Shown one piece after another: positions 1-6,893 of a DNA stretch of 8,505 bases (positions within the stretch are counted from its first letter, which is position 1; each line of letters begins with the position of its first letter). Source of the DNA: an uncultured Anaerotignum sp. Its GTDB lineage: Bacteria; Bacillota; Clostridia; Lachnospirales; Anaerotignaceae. The DNA is taken from NCBI RefSeq assembly GCF_934277605.1, contig NZ_CAKQVD010000071.1, positions 1 through 8,505 on the forward strand, read 5' to 3'. A program made the translations under genes and the position numbers. The notes beneath the pieces are model-generated. The model searched no databases. It had not been told where the DNA came from and saw only the letters and a list, made by a program, of their open reading frames with translations.

Positions 1-810
1 ATCGGCAATCTGGAGGATATTACCCTTCGGGTGCTGAAGCTGATGGAAAGCGTGGATGTGATTGCGGCGGAGGATACCCGCAACACCTTAAAGCTATTAA
101 ACCATTTTGAGATTAAAACGCCCATGACAAGCTACCATGAGCATAATAAGATAAGCAAGGGGCCTGTCTTGGTGGAGCGACTTTTGGCAGGGGAAAGCAT
201 TGCCTTGGTAACGGATGCGGGGATGCCCGGCATTTCCGATCCGGGTGCGGATTTGGTTCAGCTCTGCCATGCGGCAGGTGTGCCGGTAACGGTGGCGCCG
301 GGGGCCTCTGCGGCAGTGGTGGCATTGGTGCTTTCCGGTCTGGATACCAGACGCTTTGTGTTTGAGGGCTTTTTGCCGCCCGATAAAAAGGAGCGGAAAG
401 CCATTTTGAAAACCCTGGAGAGAGAGCATCGCACCATGATTTTCTATGAAGCACCGCACCGCCTAACCGATACCCTAACGGAATTGGCGGCGCTTTTCGG
501 GGAGGAAAGAGAGCTGGCGGCAGTCAGAGAGCTGACAAAGAAATTCGAGGAGGTGCGCAGGGATACCCTTGGCGGTCATCTGCGCTATTTTGCGGAGCAT
601 CAGCCGAAGGGGGAATTTGTGCTGGTCTGCGAGGGGCTTTCCTTGGAGGCACAGCGGCAGGAGGAACGGGAAGGCTGGGAGAGCATTTCCGTTGCGGAGC
701 ACGTTGCAAAATATGTTGCCGAGGGCATGAGCGAGAAGGATGCCATGAAGCAGGCGGCAAAGGATAGGGGCGTTTCCAAAAGGGAGATTTATCAGGTTTT
801 GAAGCAATAA
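1..810 (+). CDS. rsmI: 16S rRNA (cytidine(1402)-2'-O)-methyltransferase RsmI, 5' end missing
   Basis: RsmI uses S-adenosylmethionine to methylate the ribose 2'-OH of C1402 in 16S rRNA, in the decoding centre of the small ribosomal subunit. The open frame runs in from the window edge; its first visible residues, IGNLEDITLR, match the family's N-terminal TPIGNLxDIT motif, so only roughly 15-20 residues are missing and the GTG at 31 is not the real start. Family motifs follow in order: AAEDTRNT (64-87), YHEHNK near 133-150, the glycine-rich VTDAGMPGISDPG (208-246), PGASA (298-312), FYEAPHR (442-462) and RELTKKFEE (526-552), then a C-terminal VSKREIYQ tail. The 269 visible residues fit a family length of about 280. 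The stop is TAA at 808-810. The next gene starts 39 bases downstream with its own strong ribosome binding site, so the two are probably co-transcribed. No frameshift or missing motif is visible. Confidence 0.97.
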   Translation: MGNLEDITLRVLKLMESVDVIAAEDTRNTLKLLNHFEIKTPMTSYHEHNKISKGPVLVERLLAGESIALVTDAGMPGISDPGADLVQLCHAAGVPVTVAPGASAAVVALVLSGLDTRRFVFEGFLPPDKKERKAILKTLEREHRTMIFYEAPHRLTDTLTELAALFGEERELAAVRELTKKFEEVRRDTLGGHLRYFAEHQPKGEFVLVCEGLSLEAQRQEEREGWESISVAEHVAKYVAEGMSEKDAMKQAAKDRGVSKREIYQVLKQ

Positions 811-849
811 AACGTGCTTTTTCGGGGCAAAACGAAAGGAGGCTTGGAG

Positions 850-1236
850 ATGGAAAGATTATTGGAAGGCTTTGCTGCATTAAGCTGGCGGGAATATCTT
901 TTTGCGGCAGGCGCAGCGTATATCATTACCTATTTTTATCGTTCCGTTCAGCGCAGAAAGGAAAGGGAGAAAAACAGCGAAAAAACATACGTCATTCAAA
1001 CCTTGGATAAGCGTGCGACGGAACGCTGCAAGGAGCTGTTTCCCATTGAGGTGCTTTCGTTTCAGGGAAAGGAGTTTCGCAGAGGGATGCATCTTCGGAT
1101 TACGACGCTACAGAAAAATGTGATCGTTGGCGAATTTATCGGGCTGAATCGTGTGAATCTGGTCTGCATAAAAACGGAAAATCAAATCATTGCACATCAG
1201 TTGGAAAAGATAGAAGCGGTAGCAATCGCAGAATAA
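850..1236 (+). CDS. Small membrane-anchored protein of unknown function, possible Sm-like C-terminal domain
   Basis: I do not recognise this 128-residue protein. The ATG at 850 is chosen because AAAGGAGG (835-842) sits 7 bases upstream; a GTG at 814 is in frame but has no comparable site. Residues 16-30 form a short hydrophobic stretch (YLFAAGAAYIITYFY) followed by a very basic segment (RRKEREK), which suggests a single N-terminal membrane anchor with the rest in the cytoplasm. From about residue 80 the chain looks like alternating beta strands; GEFIGLNRVNLV (residues 94-105) resembles the Sm1 pattern G-x-L-x-G-F-D-x-x-x-N, and a strand pair NQIIAHQLEKIEAVAI ends the protein. This is pattern matching by eye, one residue short of the canonical Sm spacing, so the fold is inference. 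It lies 39 bases behind rsmI and is closed by an intrinsic terminator, so it looks like the last gene of that operon. Confidence 0.8.
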   Translation: MERLLEGFAALSWREYLFAAGAAYIITYFYRSVQRRKEREKNSEKTYVIQTLDKRATERCKELFPIEVLSFQGKEFRRGMHLRITTLQKNVIVGEFIGLNRVNLVCIKTENQIIAHQLEKIEAVAIAE

Positions 1237-1261
1237 AAAAACGGGCGGCTTTGCCCGAAGG

Positions 1262-1288
1262 GCCTCGGCAGGATGTCGGGGCTTTTTT
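1262..1288 (+). terminator. Intrinsic terminator after the small membrane protein gene
   Basis: A 9-bp stem, GCCTCGGCA (1262-1270) with TGTCGGGGC (1274-1282), closes on the loop GGA and contains two G-T wobbles. It is followed directly by six T (1283-1288). A smaller hairpin CGGGC/GCCCG (1242-1246/1253-1257) precedes it, right after the stop codon. It should end the rsmI operon transcript. Confidence 0.85.
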
Positions 1289-1300
1289 GCTGCCCTTTTT
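1280..1300 (+). repeat. 21-nt direct repeat, copy 1
   Basis: The 21 bases beginning GGCTTTTTTGCTGCCC and ending TTTTT occur identically at 1469-1489. This copy overlaps the 3' arm and T-tract of the terminator at 1262-1288. Its T-runs make it partly low-complexity, but the GCTGCCC core is not. Confidence 0.8.
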
Positions 1301-1405
1301 AGCATAAAAAGTAAGGATGGAACGCTTGGTTTTGCCGAGAGGGTTCCAAACGGGCGAAAGTCTAATGTTGGCGAATCATTCTATTTTTGCGCACCTGCGC
1401 CGAAT

Positions 1406-1429
1406 CAGTGCTTTGCACTGTTGCTTTTT
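1406..1429 (+). terminator. Possible second terminator-like hairpin
   Basis: A perfect 6-bp stem CAGTGC/GCACTG (1406-1411/1415-1420) with the loop TTT is followed by TTGC and then five T. The stem is short and the T-tract is offset by four bases, so it would be a weak or backup terminator for the upstream operon, or have no role. Confidence 0.3.
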
Positions 1430-1468
1430 CTTGCCCAAACCTGTGCTAACAGCTTGCCTTGCCCAACC

Positions 1469-1489
1469 GGCTTTTTTGCTGCCCTTTTT
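1469..1489 (+). repeat. 21-nt direct repeat, copy 2
   Basis: Identical to 1280-1300, with start points 189 bases apart. Here the left end GGCTTTTTT can pair with AAAAAAGCC (1493-1501) as a 9-bp stem with a 15-nt loop, which the first copy cannot do in the same way. Possibly a duplicated terminator tail or part of a repeated intergenic element. Confidence 0.8.
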
Positions 1490-1565
1490 CCGAAAAAAGC
1501 CTTGAAAAAGAGGGTATGTTTTCCCTGTGCATACGATTTTAACGGGATTTTAACGGGCAAAAATC

Positions 1566-1593
1566 TTGAAATTTCTGGAAGAAATCATATAAT
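1566..1593 (+). promoter_or_regulatory. Vegetative-type promoter of the tetR-activase operon
   Basis: TTGAAA (1566-1571) and a perfect TATAAT (1588-1593) are separated by 16 bases, close to the housekeeping sigma consensus. Transcription should start near 1600, giving a leader of about 145 nt before the repressor gene. The leader contains a hairpin, GCGGC/GCCGC with CAG/CTG inside (1637-1661), and a small hairpin TAAGC/GCTTA (1716-1728) just before the ribosome binding site. Confidence 0.85.
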
Positions 1594-1601
1594 TAAAAAT
1601 A

Positions 1602-1617
1602 CAGACCGAGTGGTCTG
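1602..1617. promoter_or_regulatory. Palindromic operator, probably for the adjacent TetR repressor
   Basis: CAGACC-GAGT-GGTCTG is a perfect 6+4+6 inverted repeat starting 8 bases after the -10 box, over the expected transcription start. Size, symmetry and position are typical of TetR-family operators, where the bound dimer blocks RNA polymerase. The only regulator gene nearby is the one this promoter transcribes, so negative autoregulation of the two-gene unit is the simplest reading. Binding is inferred. Confidence 0.75.
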
Positions 1618-1745
1618 ATTTTTTCGTGTAAACGTAGCGGCGACAGTTTTTTCTGAGCCGCAGCCATAAAATCAAAGCGGTAAACAAGAAAAACAAACAG
1701 TTTTGCTTGCTTTTCTAAGCGGAGCTTACGAAGGGGGGAGCTTGT

Positions 1746-2405
1746 TTGAAAACAGAAAACGATATTTTGGAAATTGCCTTTCTGCTGTTTTTGGAAAAGG
1801 GTTTTTCCGAGGTTTCCACAAATGAGCTGATTCGTGCGGCGGGGCTGACAAAGGGCGGCTTTTATTATGCCTTCAAAAGTCGGGATGAGCTGGATCAGCA
1901 GGTGGTGGAGAAATTCATCCGCCCGTTCTTCTCTCGTCCGACAGAGGAAATGCAGCAGGTTTGGGAAAAAAGCAGAGCGGAAACGCCAACGGCGGAGCTG
2001 CTGTGGAAGGGCTTTTTCCTGCCCCAGCGCTTTGCGAATTATCAGAAAAAAATCGGCAAAAAGATTGCCTTTCGCAATTTTTATTTCCTGCTCTATGAGG
2101 GGATGAAGAAATTTCCCGAGGTGGAGGAGTATTTTAAGGAATTCAACAGAAAAAAGGGCGCATTGCTCTATGGCATTTTGGAAAGAGGCCAGAAAAGAGG
2201 AGAAATCCTCAAAAGCATAGATTTGGAAAACTATGTAACCATGATTTTAGCCATGCAGGATGGCATTTTAGCCCTGCGTGTGCTGGATGATACGATTGAT
2301 GAGGAAGAAAAATATACAAAAATTCAATATCAGATGTGGAAGGAAATTTCCACAGAACCGATGCTGAGAGATAAAGATGGAGGTGTGGCAAATGCAGTCT
2401 CATAA
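1746..2405 (+). CDS. TetR/AcrR-family transcriptional repressor
   Basis: This 219-residue protein has the TetR architecture: an N-terminal three-helix DNA-binding domain (about residues 3-50) and a larger helical ligand-binding and dimerisation domain. The helix-turn-helix is clear: VSTNELIRAAGLTKGGFYYA (residues 23-42), then FKSRDEL, the family signature. Translation starts at TTG 1746, seven bases after AGGGGGG (1732-1738); no better-placed ATG fits, and the first helix would be lost with a later start. The weak start codon may keep repressor levels low. Its C-terminal 14 bases overlap the next gene, which suggests translational coupling. The perfect palindrome over the promoter (1602-1617) is its likely operator. 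The ligand cannot be read from the sequence; an acyl-CoA or substrate linked to the downstream activase is plausible but only a guess. Confidence 0.93.
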   Translation: MKTENDILEIAFLLFLEKGFSEVSTNELIRAAGLTKGGFYYAFKSRDELDQQVVEKFIRPFFSRPTEEMQQVWEKSRAETPTAELLWKGFFLPQRFANYQKKIGKKIAFRNFYFLLYEGMKKFPEVEEYFKEFNRKKGALLYGILERGQKRGEILKSIDLENYVTMILAMQDGILALRVLDDTIDEEEKYTKIQYQMWKEISTEPMLRDKDGGVANAVS

Positions 2406-5400
2406 AAATGATACTACATATAAAATGGGAATCGATATCGGCTCCACGACTGTGAAGGTTGTGCTTGCCGATATGGGAAATAAAATTGCCTTCAGCAGAT
2501 ATAGAAGACATTTTTCGGAAATTAAGAAAACAGTAAAGGATATCTTAAAGGAAGCCAAGGAGGAAATCGGCAATGCGGTGTTCTCTGCCATGATTACAGG
2601 CAGCGGCGGTGTGTCCTTGGCAAATGCGATTGGCGTGGAATTTATCCAAGAGGTTGTGGCTACGGCAAATGCGGTAGAGGCAAGCGCACCCCAAACGGAT
2701 GTTGCCATTGAGCTTGGCGGCGAGGATGCCAAGATTATCTATTTTGAAGGCGGCAATGTGGAGCAGAGAATGAACGGCGTTTGCGCCGGCGGTACAGGCT
2801 CCTTTATCGACCAGATGGCAAGCCTTTTGCAGACCGATGCCGCAGGCCTGAATGAGCTGGCAAAGGGGCATAAGGTCATCTATCCCATCGCCTCTCGCTG
2901 TGGGGTATTCGCAAAGACGGATATTCAGCCCTTGATTAACGAGGGTGCAAAAAAAGAGGACTTGGCAGCCTCCATTTTTCAGGCGGTTGTCAATCAGACG
3001 ATTGCAGGCTTGGCTTGCGGCAAGCCCATTCGCGGGCACGTTGCGTTTTTGGGCGGCCCTCTGCATTTCCTCTCCGAGCTGCGTCAGCGCTTCATTGAAA
3101 CCCTGAAGCTGACCGAGGAAACCACGATTATCCCTGAAAATTCTCATTTGTTTGCGGCATACGGCACAGCCGTTTCCAATACAGGCGAGGCGGAATTGGA
3201 TTTTGATACCCTTTTGCATAAGCTGGAAAACGGCGTGGAGCTGACCGCAGAGGTTTCCCGTATGGAGCCCTTGTTCCGAGATGAAGCGGATTATGCCGCC
3301 TTCAAGGAACGCCATGATAAAGACCAGGTGAAGCGTGTGCCGCTGTCCAATTATCATGGGGATGCGTTCTTGGGGATTGATGCAGGCTCCACCACAACAA
3401 AGGTGGCCTTGGTTTCCAAGGATGGCGATTTGCTCTATTCCTTCTATGCAGGCAATGAGGGCAATCCGCTGAACGTGGTTATGAAGAGCCTGAATGAAAT
3501 GTATGATATGATGCCGGAGGATGTTGTCATCCGCAATTCCTGCGTAACCGGCTACGGCGAAGGCTTGATTAAAGAGGCTCTGATGATTGATTTGGGCTAC
3601 ATCGAAACCGTTGCGCACTATAAGGCGGCACAGTTCTTTAAGCCCGATGTTGATTTTATTCTGGATATCGGCGGACAGGATATGAAGTGTATTCGCATTA
3701 AGGACCATGTCATCGACAGCGTTTTGCTGAATGAGGCCTGCTCCTCCGGCTGCGGCTCCTTCATCGAAACCTTCGCCAAGTCCTTGAACTATACCGTGAT
3801 GGACTTTGCAAAGGCGGCGCTGTTTGCAAAAAATCCCATTGACCTTGGCTCCAGATGCACGGTGTTTATGAACTCCCGTGTGAAGCAGGCACAGAAGGAG
3901 GGTGCGGCAGTTGCGGATATTTCCGCAGGTCTGGCATATTCCGTCATCAAAAATGCACTGCTGAAGGTCATCAAGATTTCCGATCCCAAGGCGATGGGGA
4001 AATCTATGGTGGTGCAGGGCGGCACCTTCTATAACGATGCAGTGCTGAAAAGCTTTGAAATGATTAGCGGCAGAGAGGCGGTTCGCCCCGATATTGCAGG
4101 CATTATGGGTGCCTTCGGTGCAGGCCTCATTGCCAAGGATAAATATACCGCAGGCTATCAGACCACCTTGATTGGCAGAGAGGAAATGAACGCCCTGGAG
4201 GTACACTCCAACATGGCAAGATGCCAAGGCTGTACCAACCACTGTCTGCTGACGGTCAACCTGTTCAGCGGCGGCAGACGCTTTATCACAGGCAACCGCT
4301 GTGAAAGAGGTCTGGGGAAGGATAAAATCGAAAATCCCGCACCCAACCTGTATGATTATAAGCGGCATAGATTGTTTGATTATGAGCCGCTGACGGCGGA
4401 GCAGGCAACAAGAGGCACCGTCGGGATTCCCCGTGTGCTGAATATGTTTGAGGATTACCCCTTCTGGTATACCTTCTTCACAAAGCTGGGCTATCGGGTG
4501 GTGCTTTCTCCCTTCTCCTCCAAGGCAGTGTTTGAGATGGGCATGGAATCCATCCCGAGCGAATCGGTTTGCTATCCTGCAAAGCTGGTACATGGGCATA
4601 TCATGTGGCTCATCCAAGAGGGTGTTGATTTCATCTTCTATCCCGGCGTTGTTTATGAAAGAAGAGACAGCGGTGCGGCGGATAACAACTATAACTGCCC
4701 GATTGTTGCCTCCTATAATGAAAACATCAAAAATAATGTAGAGGCATTGCAGGAAAATAACGTAAAATTTATGAACCCCTTCCTTGCGTTAGATAAAATC
4801 GAAACCGTTATCAAACGCTTGCAGGAGGAATTTGTTCCTCTGGGCTGTGGGGCGAAGGAGGTCAAAAAGGCGGCTGAGGCCGGCTGGGCGGAATGGGAAG
4901 GTTTCCGTCGGGATATGCGCCAAAAGGGCGAGGAAACATTGGAATATATCCGCAAAAATAATATGACGGGTATCGTTTTGGCAGGCAGACCGTATCACGC
5001 AGATCCCGAAATCAACCACGGGATTCCCGAATTGATTGCAGGCTATCACATCGCCGTTCTGACAGAGGATAGCGTGGCACACTTGGGTAAGGTGGAACGC
5101 CCGACCATCGTGCGTGACCAGTGGACATATCACTCCAGATTGTATGAAGCGGCAGCCTTTGTAAAGAAGCAGCAGGATATTGAATTTGTGCAGCTCAATT
5201 CCTTCGGCTGTGGTCTGGATGCCGTAACAACCGATGAGGTAAAATCCATTTTGACCGCCGCAGGCAAGATTTATACTGCCCTGAAGATTGATGAGGTGAA
5301 CAACCTGGGTGCGGCTCGTATCCGTATCCGTTCCTTGATTGCGGCAATCGAGGATAGAAGGGAAAAGCATGTGCAGATTAAGAAGGGGGATGCCTCCCTG

Positions 5401-6702
5401 CACCGTGTGCTGTTCACAAAGGAAATGAAGAAGGAATATACCATCATTTGTCCGCAGATGTCGCCCATTCATTTTGAGCTTCTGGAGCCTGCGTTCCGTA
5501 AGGCAGGGTATAAAATCGAAGTTATGGCGGCAATGGATAAGCATGCCATTGAAACAGGGCTGAAATATGTCAACAATGATGCCTGCTATCCCGCGCTCAT
5601 TTCCATCGGACAGCTGCTCAATGCACTGCTTTCCGGCAAGTATGACCTGAACCGCACCGCACTGTTGATTACACAGACGGGCGGCGGCTGTCGTGCAACA
5701 AACTATATTGCCTTCATCCGTAAGGCTCTGGCGAATATGGGGATGCCCAATATTCCCGTAATTTCCATCAACCCTGCGGGCTTGGAGAAAAACCCCGGCT
5801 TTAAATATGAGCCTGCCCTGCTGCACCGTGCCCTGCAGGCGATTGTATACGGCGATTTGTTCATGCGTGTGCTGTATCGCACAAGGCCGTATGAAAAGGT
5901 AAAGGGCTCTGCCAATGCCCTGCATGAAAAGTGGGTAGAAAAGCTGAAAAAGGATTTGATGAAGGCGGATAGAAAAACCTATTCCGAAAACATCCGCAAC
6001 ATCATTAAGGATTTTGAGGAGCTTCCGCTTTTGGATATCAAAAAGCCCAGAGTCGGCGTGGTTGGGGAAATTCTGGTAAAATTCCATCCCACAGCCAATA
6101 ATGATTTGGTCAACCTTCTGGAGCGTGAGGGCGCAGAGGCGGTTGTCCCCGATTTGCTGACCTTCGCTTTGTATTGCTGTCATAATCAGGTGCAGAAGGA
6201 AAAATATCTGGGCGGCAGCAAAAAGGCACGCATCCTTGGGAATCTGACAGCAAGGGTTATCGAATGGTATCAGAAGCCTATGCTGGATGCACTGGAAAAG
6301 AGCAAACGCTTTGATAAGCCCGAAAGCATCAGAAGTCTGGGCAAGGAGGCAGAAAAGATTGTTTCCCTGTGCAACCAGACGGGAGAGGGCTGGTTCCTGA
6401 CTGCGGAAATGATTGAGCTGATTCACAGCGGCGTGCCGAATATCGTTTGCACACAGCCCTTCGGCTGTCTGCCAAACCATGTGGTCGGCAAGGGTGTCAT
6501 CAAGGAGCTGCGTAAGCAGTATCCCATGTCCAACGTGGTTGCGATTGACTATGATCCCGGCGCAAGTGAGGTCAACCAGTTGAACCGTATTAAGCTGATG
6601 CTGGCAAGTGCCAATAAAAATCTGGATAAGGCAGAGGAGCATAAAAAGGAGCTGAAAAAGCCCCACTCTGCGGAGCAGGTTGCATTTAAAATCGAAGATT
6701 GA
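2392..6702 (+). CDS. Giant 2-hydroxyacyl-CoA dehydratase-type activase fusion protein (two BcrAD/BadFG ATPase modules, then DUF2229/HgdB-like region)
   Basis: The ATG at 2392 has GGAGG (2379-2383) eight bases upstream, unlike the in-frame ATG at 2377, and gives 1436 residues. Module 1 (about 12-260) has GIDIGSTT (13-20), ELGGED (107-112), LGGP (220-223) and the cluster-ligand cysteines C131 (VCAGGTGSF) and C170 (SRCGVFA). Module 2 (about 327-580) has GIDAGSTT (328-335), DIGGQD (425-430), QGGT (542-545), C450 (ACSSGCGSF) and C489 (SRCTVF). Both pairs are 39 residues apart, as in the dehydratase activator HgdC. A cysteine cluster follows (C611, C614, C618, C637), then a DUF2229-like region from about 677 (C727, C769, C940) and a C-terminal region with C1020, C1065, C1100 and TQPFGC (C1353, C1359), ending in DYDPGASEVNQLNRIKLML and a Lys-rich tail. 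HgdC-type ATPases drive electrons onto a partner iron-sulfur protein using ATP. Long fusions like this are widespread in clostridia, but their reaction is, to my knowledge, unassigned. No separate dehydratase subunit genes lie nearby. Confidence 0.93.
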   Translation: MQSHKNDTTYKMGIDIGSTTVKVVLADMGNKIAFSRYRRHFSEIKKTVKDILKEAKEEIGNAVFSAMITGSGGVSLANAIGVEFIQEVVATANAVEASAPQTDVAIELGGEDAKIIYFEGGNVEQRMNGVCAGGTGSFIDQMASLLQTDAAGLNELAKGHKVIYPIASRCGVFAKTDIQPLINEGAKKEDLAASIFQAVVNQTIAGLACGKPIRGHVAFLGGPLHFLSELRQRFIETLKLTEETTIIPENSHLFAAYGTAVSNTGEAELDFDTLLHKLENGVELTAEVSRMEPLFRDEADYAAFKERHDKDQVKRVPLSNYHGDAFLGIDAGSTTTKVALVSKDGDLLYSFYAGNEGNPLNVVMKSLNEMYDMMPEDVVIRNSCVTGYGEGLIKEALMIDLGYIETVAHYKAAQFFKPDVDFILDIGGQDMKCIRIKDHVIDSVLLNEACSSGCGSFIETFAKSLNYTVMDFAKAALFAKNPIDLGSRCTVFMNSRVKQAQKEGAAVADISAGLAYSVIKNALLKVIKISDPKAMGKSMVVQGGTFYNDAVLKSFEMISGREAVRPDIAGIMGAFGAGLIAKDKYTAGYQTTLIGREEMNALEVHSNMARCQGCTNHCLLTVNLFSGGRRFITGNRCERGLGKDKIENPAPNLYDYKRHRLFDYEPLTAEQATRGTVGIPRVLNMFEDYPFWYTFFTKLGYRVVLSPFSSKAVFEMGMESIPSESVCYPAKLVHGHIMWLIQEGVDFIFYPGVVYERRDSGAADNNYNCPIVASYNENIKNNVEALQENNVKFMNPFLALDKIETVIKRLQEEFVPLGCGAKEVKKAAEAGWAEWEGFRRDMRQKGEETLEYIRKNNMTGIVLAGRPYHADPEINHGIPELIAGYHIAVLTEDSVAHLGKVERPTIVRDQWTYHSRLYEAAAFVKKQQDIEFVQLNSFGCGLDAVTTDEVKSILTAAGKIYTALKIDEVNNLGAARIRIRSLIAAIEDRREKHVQIKKGDASLHRVLFTKEMKKEYTIICPQMSPIHFELLEPAFRKAGYKIEVMAAMDKHAIETGLKYVNNDACYPALISIGQLLNALLSGKYDLNRTALLITQTGGGCRATNYIAFIRKALANMGMPNIPVISINPAGLEKNPGFKYEPALLHRALQAIVYGDLFMRVLYRTRPYEKVKGSANALHEKWVEKLKKDLMKADRKTYSENIRNIIKDFEELPLLDIKKPRVGVVGEILVKFHPTANNDLVNLLEREGAEAVVPDLLTFALYCCHNQVQKEKYLGGSKKARILGNLTARVIEWYQKPMLDALEKSKRFDKPESIRSLGKEAEKIVSLCNQTGEGWFLTAEMIELIHSGVPNIVCTQPFGCLPNHVVGKGVIKELRKQYPMSNVVAIDYDPGASEVNQLNRIKLMLASANKNLDKAEEHKKELKKPHSAEQVAFKIED

Positions 6703-6850
6703 AGCATTGAGTGCTAAGCTGAAAGCAGATTTTCAACCTGTTCGGGCAGAAACGGTTGGGAAACGCCTTGCTCCCCAAACCCTTTCATGCAAATCAAAAA
6801 GGACATTGGGTTTTGAGCGGAACCGATAAAATCGGATAATAGTAAAAAAG
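6703..6850. other. 3' region after the activase: structured, no gene
   Basis: No coding signal is seen. Short inverted repeats include TTGGG/CCCAA around 6756-6778, AAACCC/GGGTTT around 6777-6813 and CCGAT-AAA-ATCGG (6823-6835). TTGAGC (6813-6818) and GATAAT (6835-6840), 16 bases apart, could be a weak promoter starting just before the 6851 hairpin. None of this is strong by itself. Confidence 0.4.
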
Positions 6851-6893
6851 ACCTCCTATTGTAGAGTGATGAAGCTACGATAGGAGGTTTTCT
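6851..6893. terminator. 14-bp hairpin: likely bidirectional terminator, or an RBS-sequestering stem
   Basis: ACCTCCTATTGTAG (6851-6864) pairs with CTACGATAGGAGGT (6875-6888) over 14 bp with one wobble and a 10-nt loop. On the + strand TTTTCT follows; on the - strand the stem is followed by a run of six T (complement of 6844-6849). It is the first strong candidate for ending the tetR-activase transcript. Its 3' arm also carries AGGAGG six bases before an ATG at 6894, so it could instead hide a ribosome binding site. Confidence 0.6.

Larger units (their letters stand above)
1289..1565. other. Gene-free, hairpin-rich intergenic stretch
   Basis: No convincing gene is present. What can be seen: an imperfect hairpin, GGAAC/GTTCC (1319-1323/1343-1347) with CTTGG/CCGAG inside it (1325-1329/1335-1339); GCGC/GCGC (1389-1392/1397-1400); a terminator-like hairpin at 1406-1429; the second copy of the 21-nt repeat (1469-1489), whose start GGCTTTTTT pairs with AAAAAAGCC at 1493-1501; and CTTGCCCAA occurring twice (1430-1438, 1459-1467). 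Reading frames here have no ribosome binding site and Phe/Leu/Cys-rich composition that follows from the T-runs. It may be a decayed or dispersed repeat element, but nothing in the window proves that. Confidence 0.6.

Noticed and set aside
814..849. GTG at 814 as the start of the small membrane protein
   Set aside because: AAAGGAGG stands 7 bases before the ATG at 850; the GTG lies 3 bases after the rsmI stop without a comparable site.
1317..1505. 62-codon frame (MERLVLPRGF...) between the two operons
   Set aside because: No ribosome binding site before the ATG, composition driven by T- and C-rich tracts, and it runs through several hairpins and the 21-nt repeat.
2377..2391. Earlier ATG (2377) as the activase start
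   Set aside because: The ATG at 2392 has GGAGG at ideal distance, while 2377 has only a weak purine stretch. The difference is five residues.
2545..4617. Very long open frame on the - strand (690 codons), and another at 4789-6666 (625 codons)
   Set aside because: Both lie antisense inside the activase gene, whose family motifs are unmistakable. They lack ribosome binding sites and have Cys/His/Gln/Ile-rich composition typical of antisense shadows.
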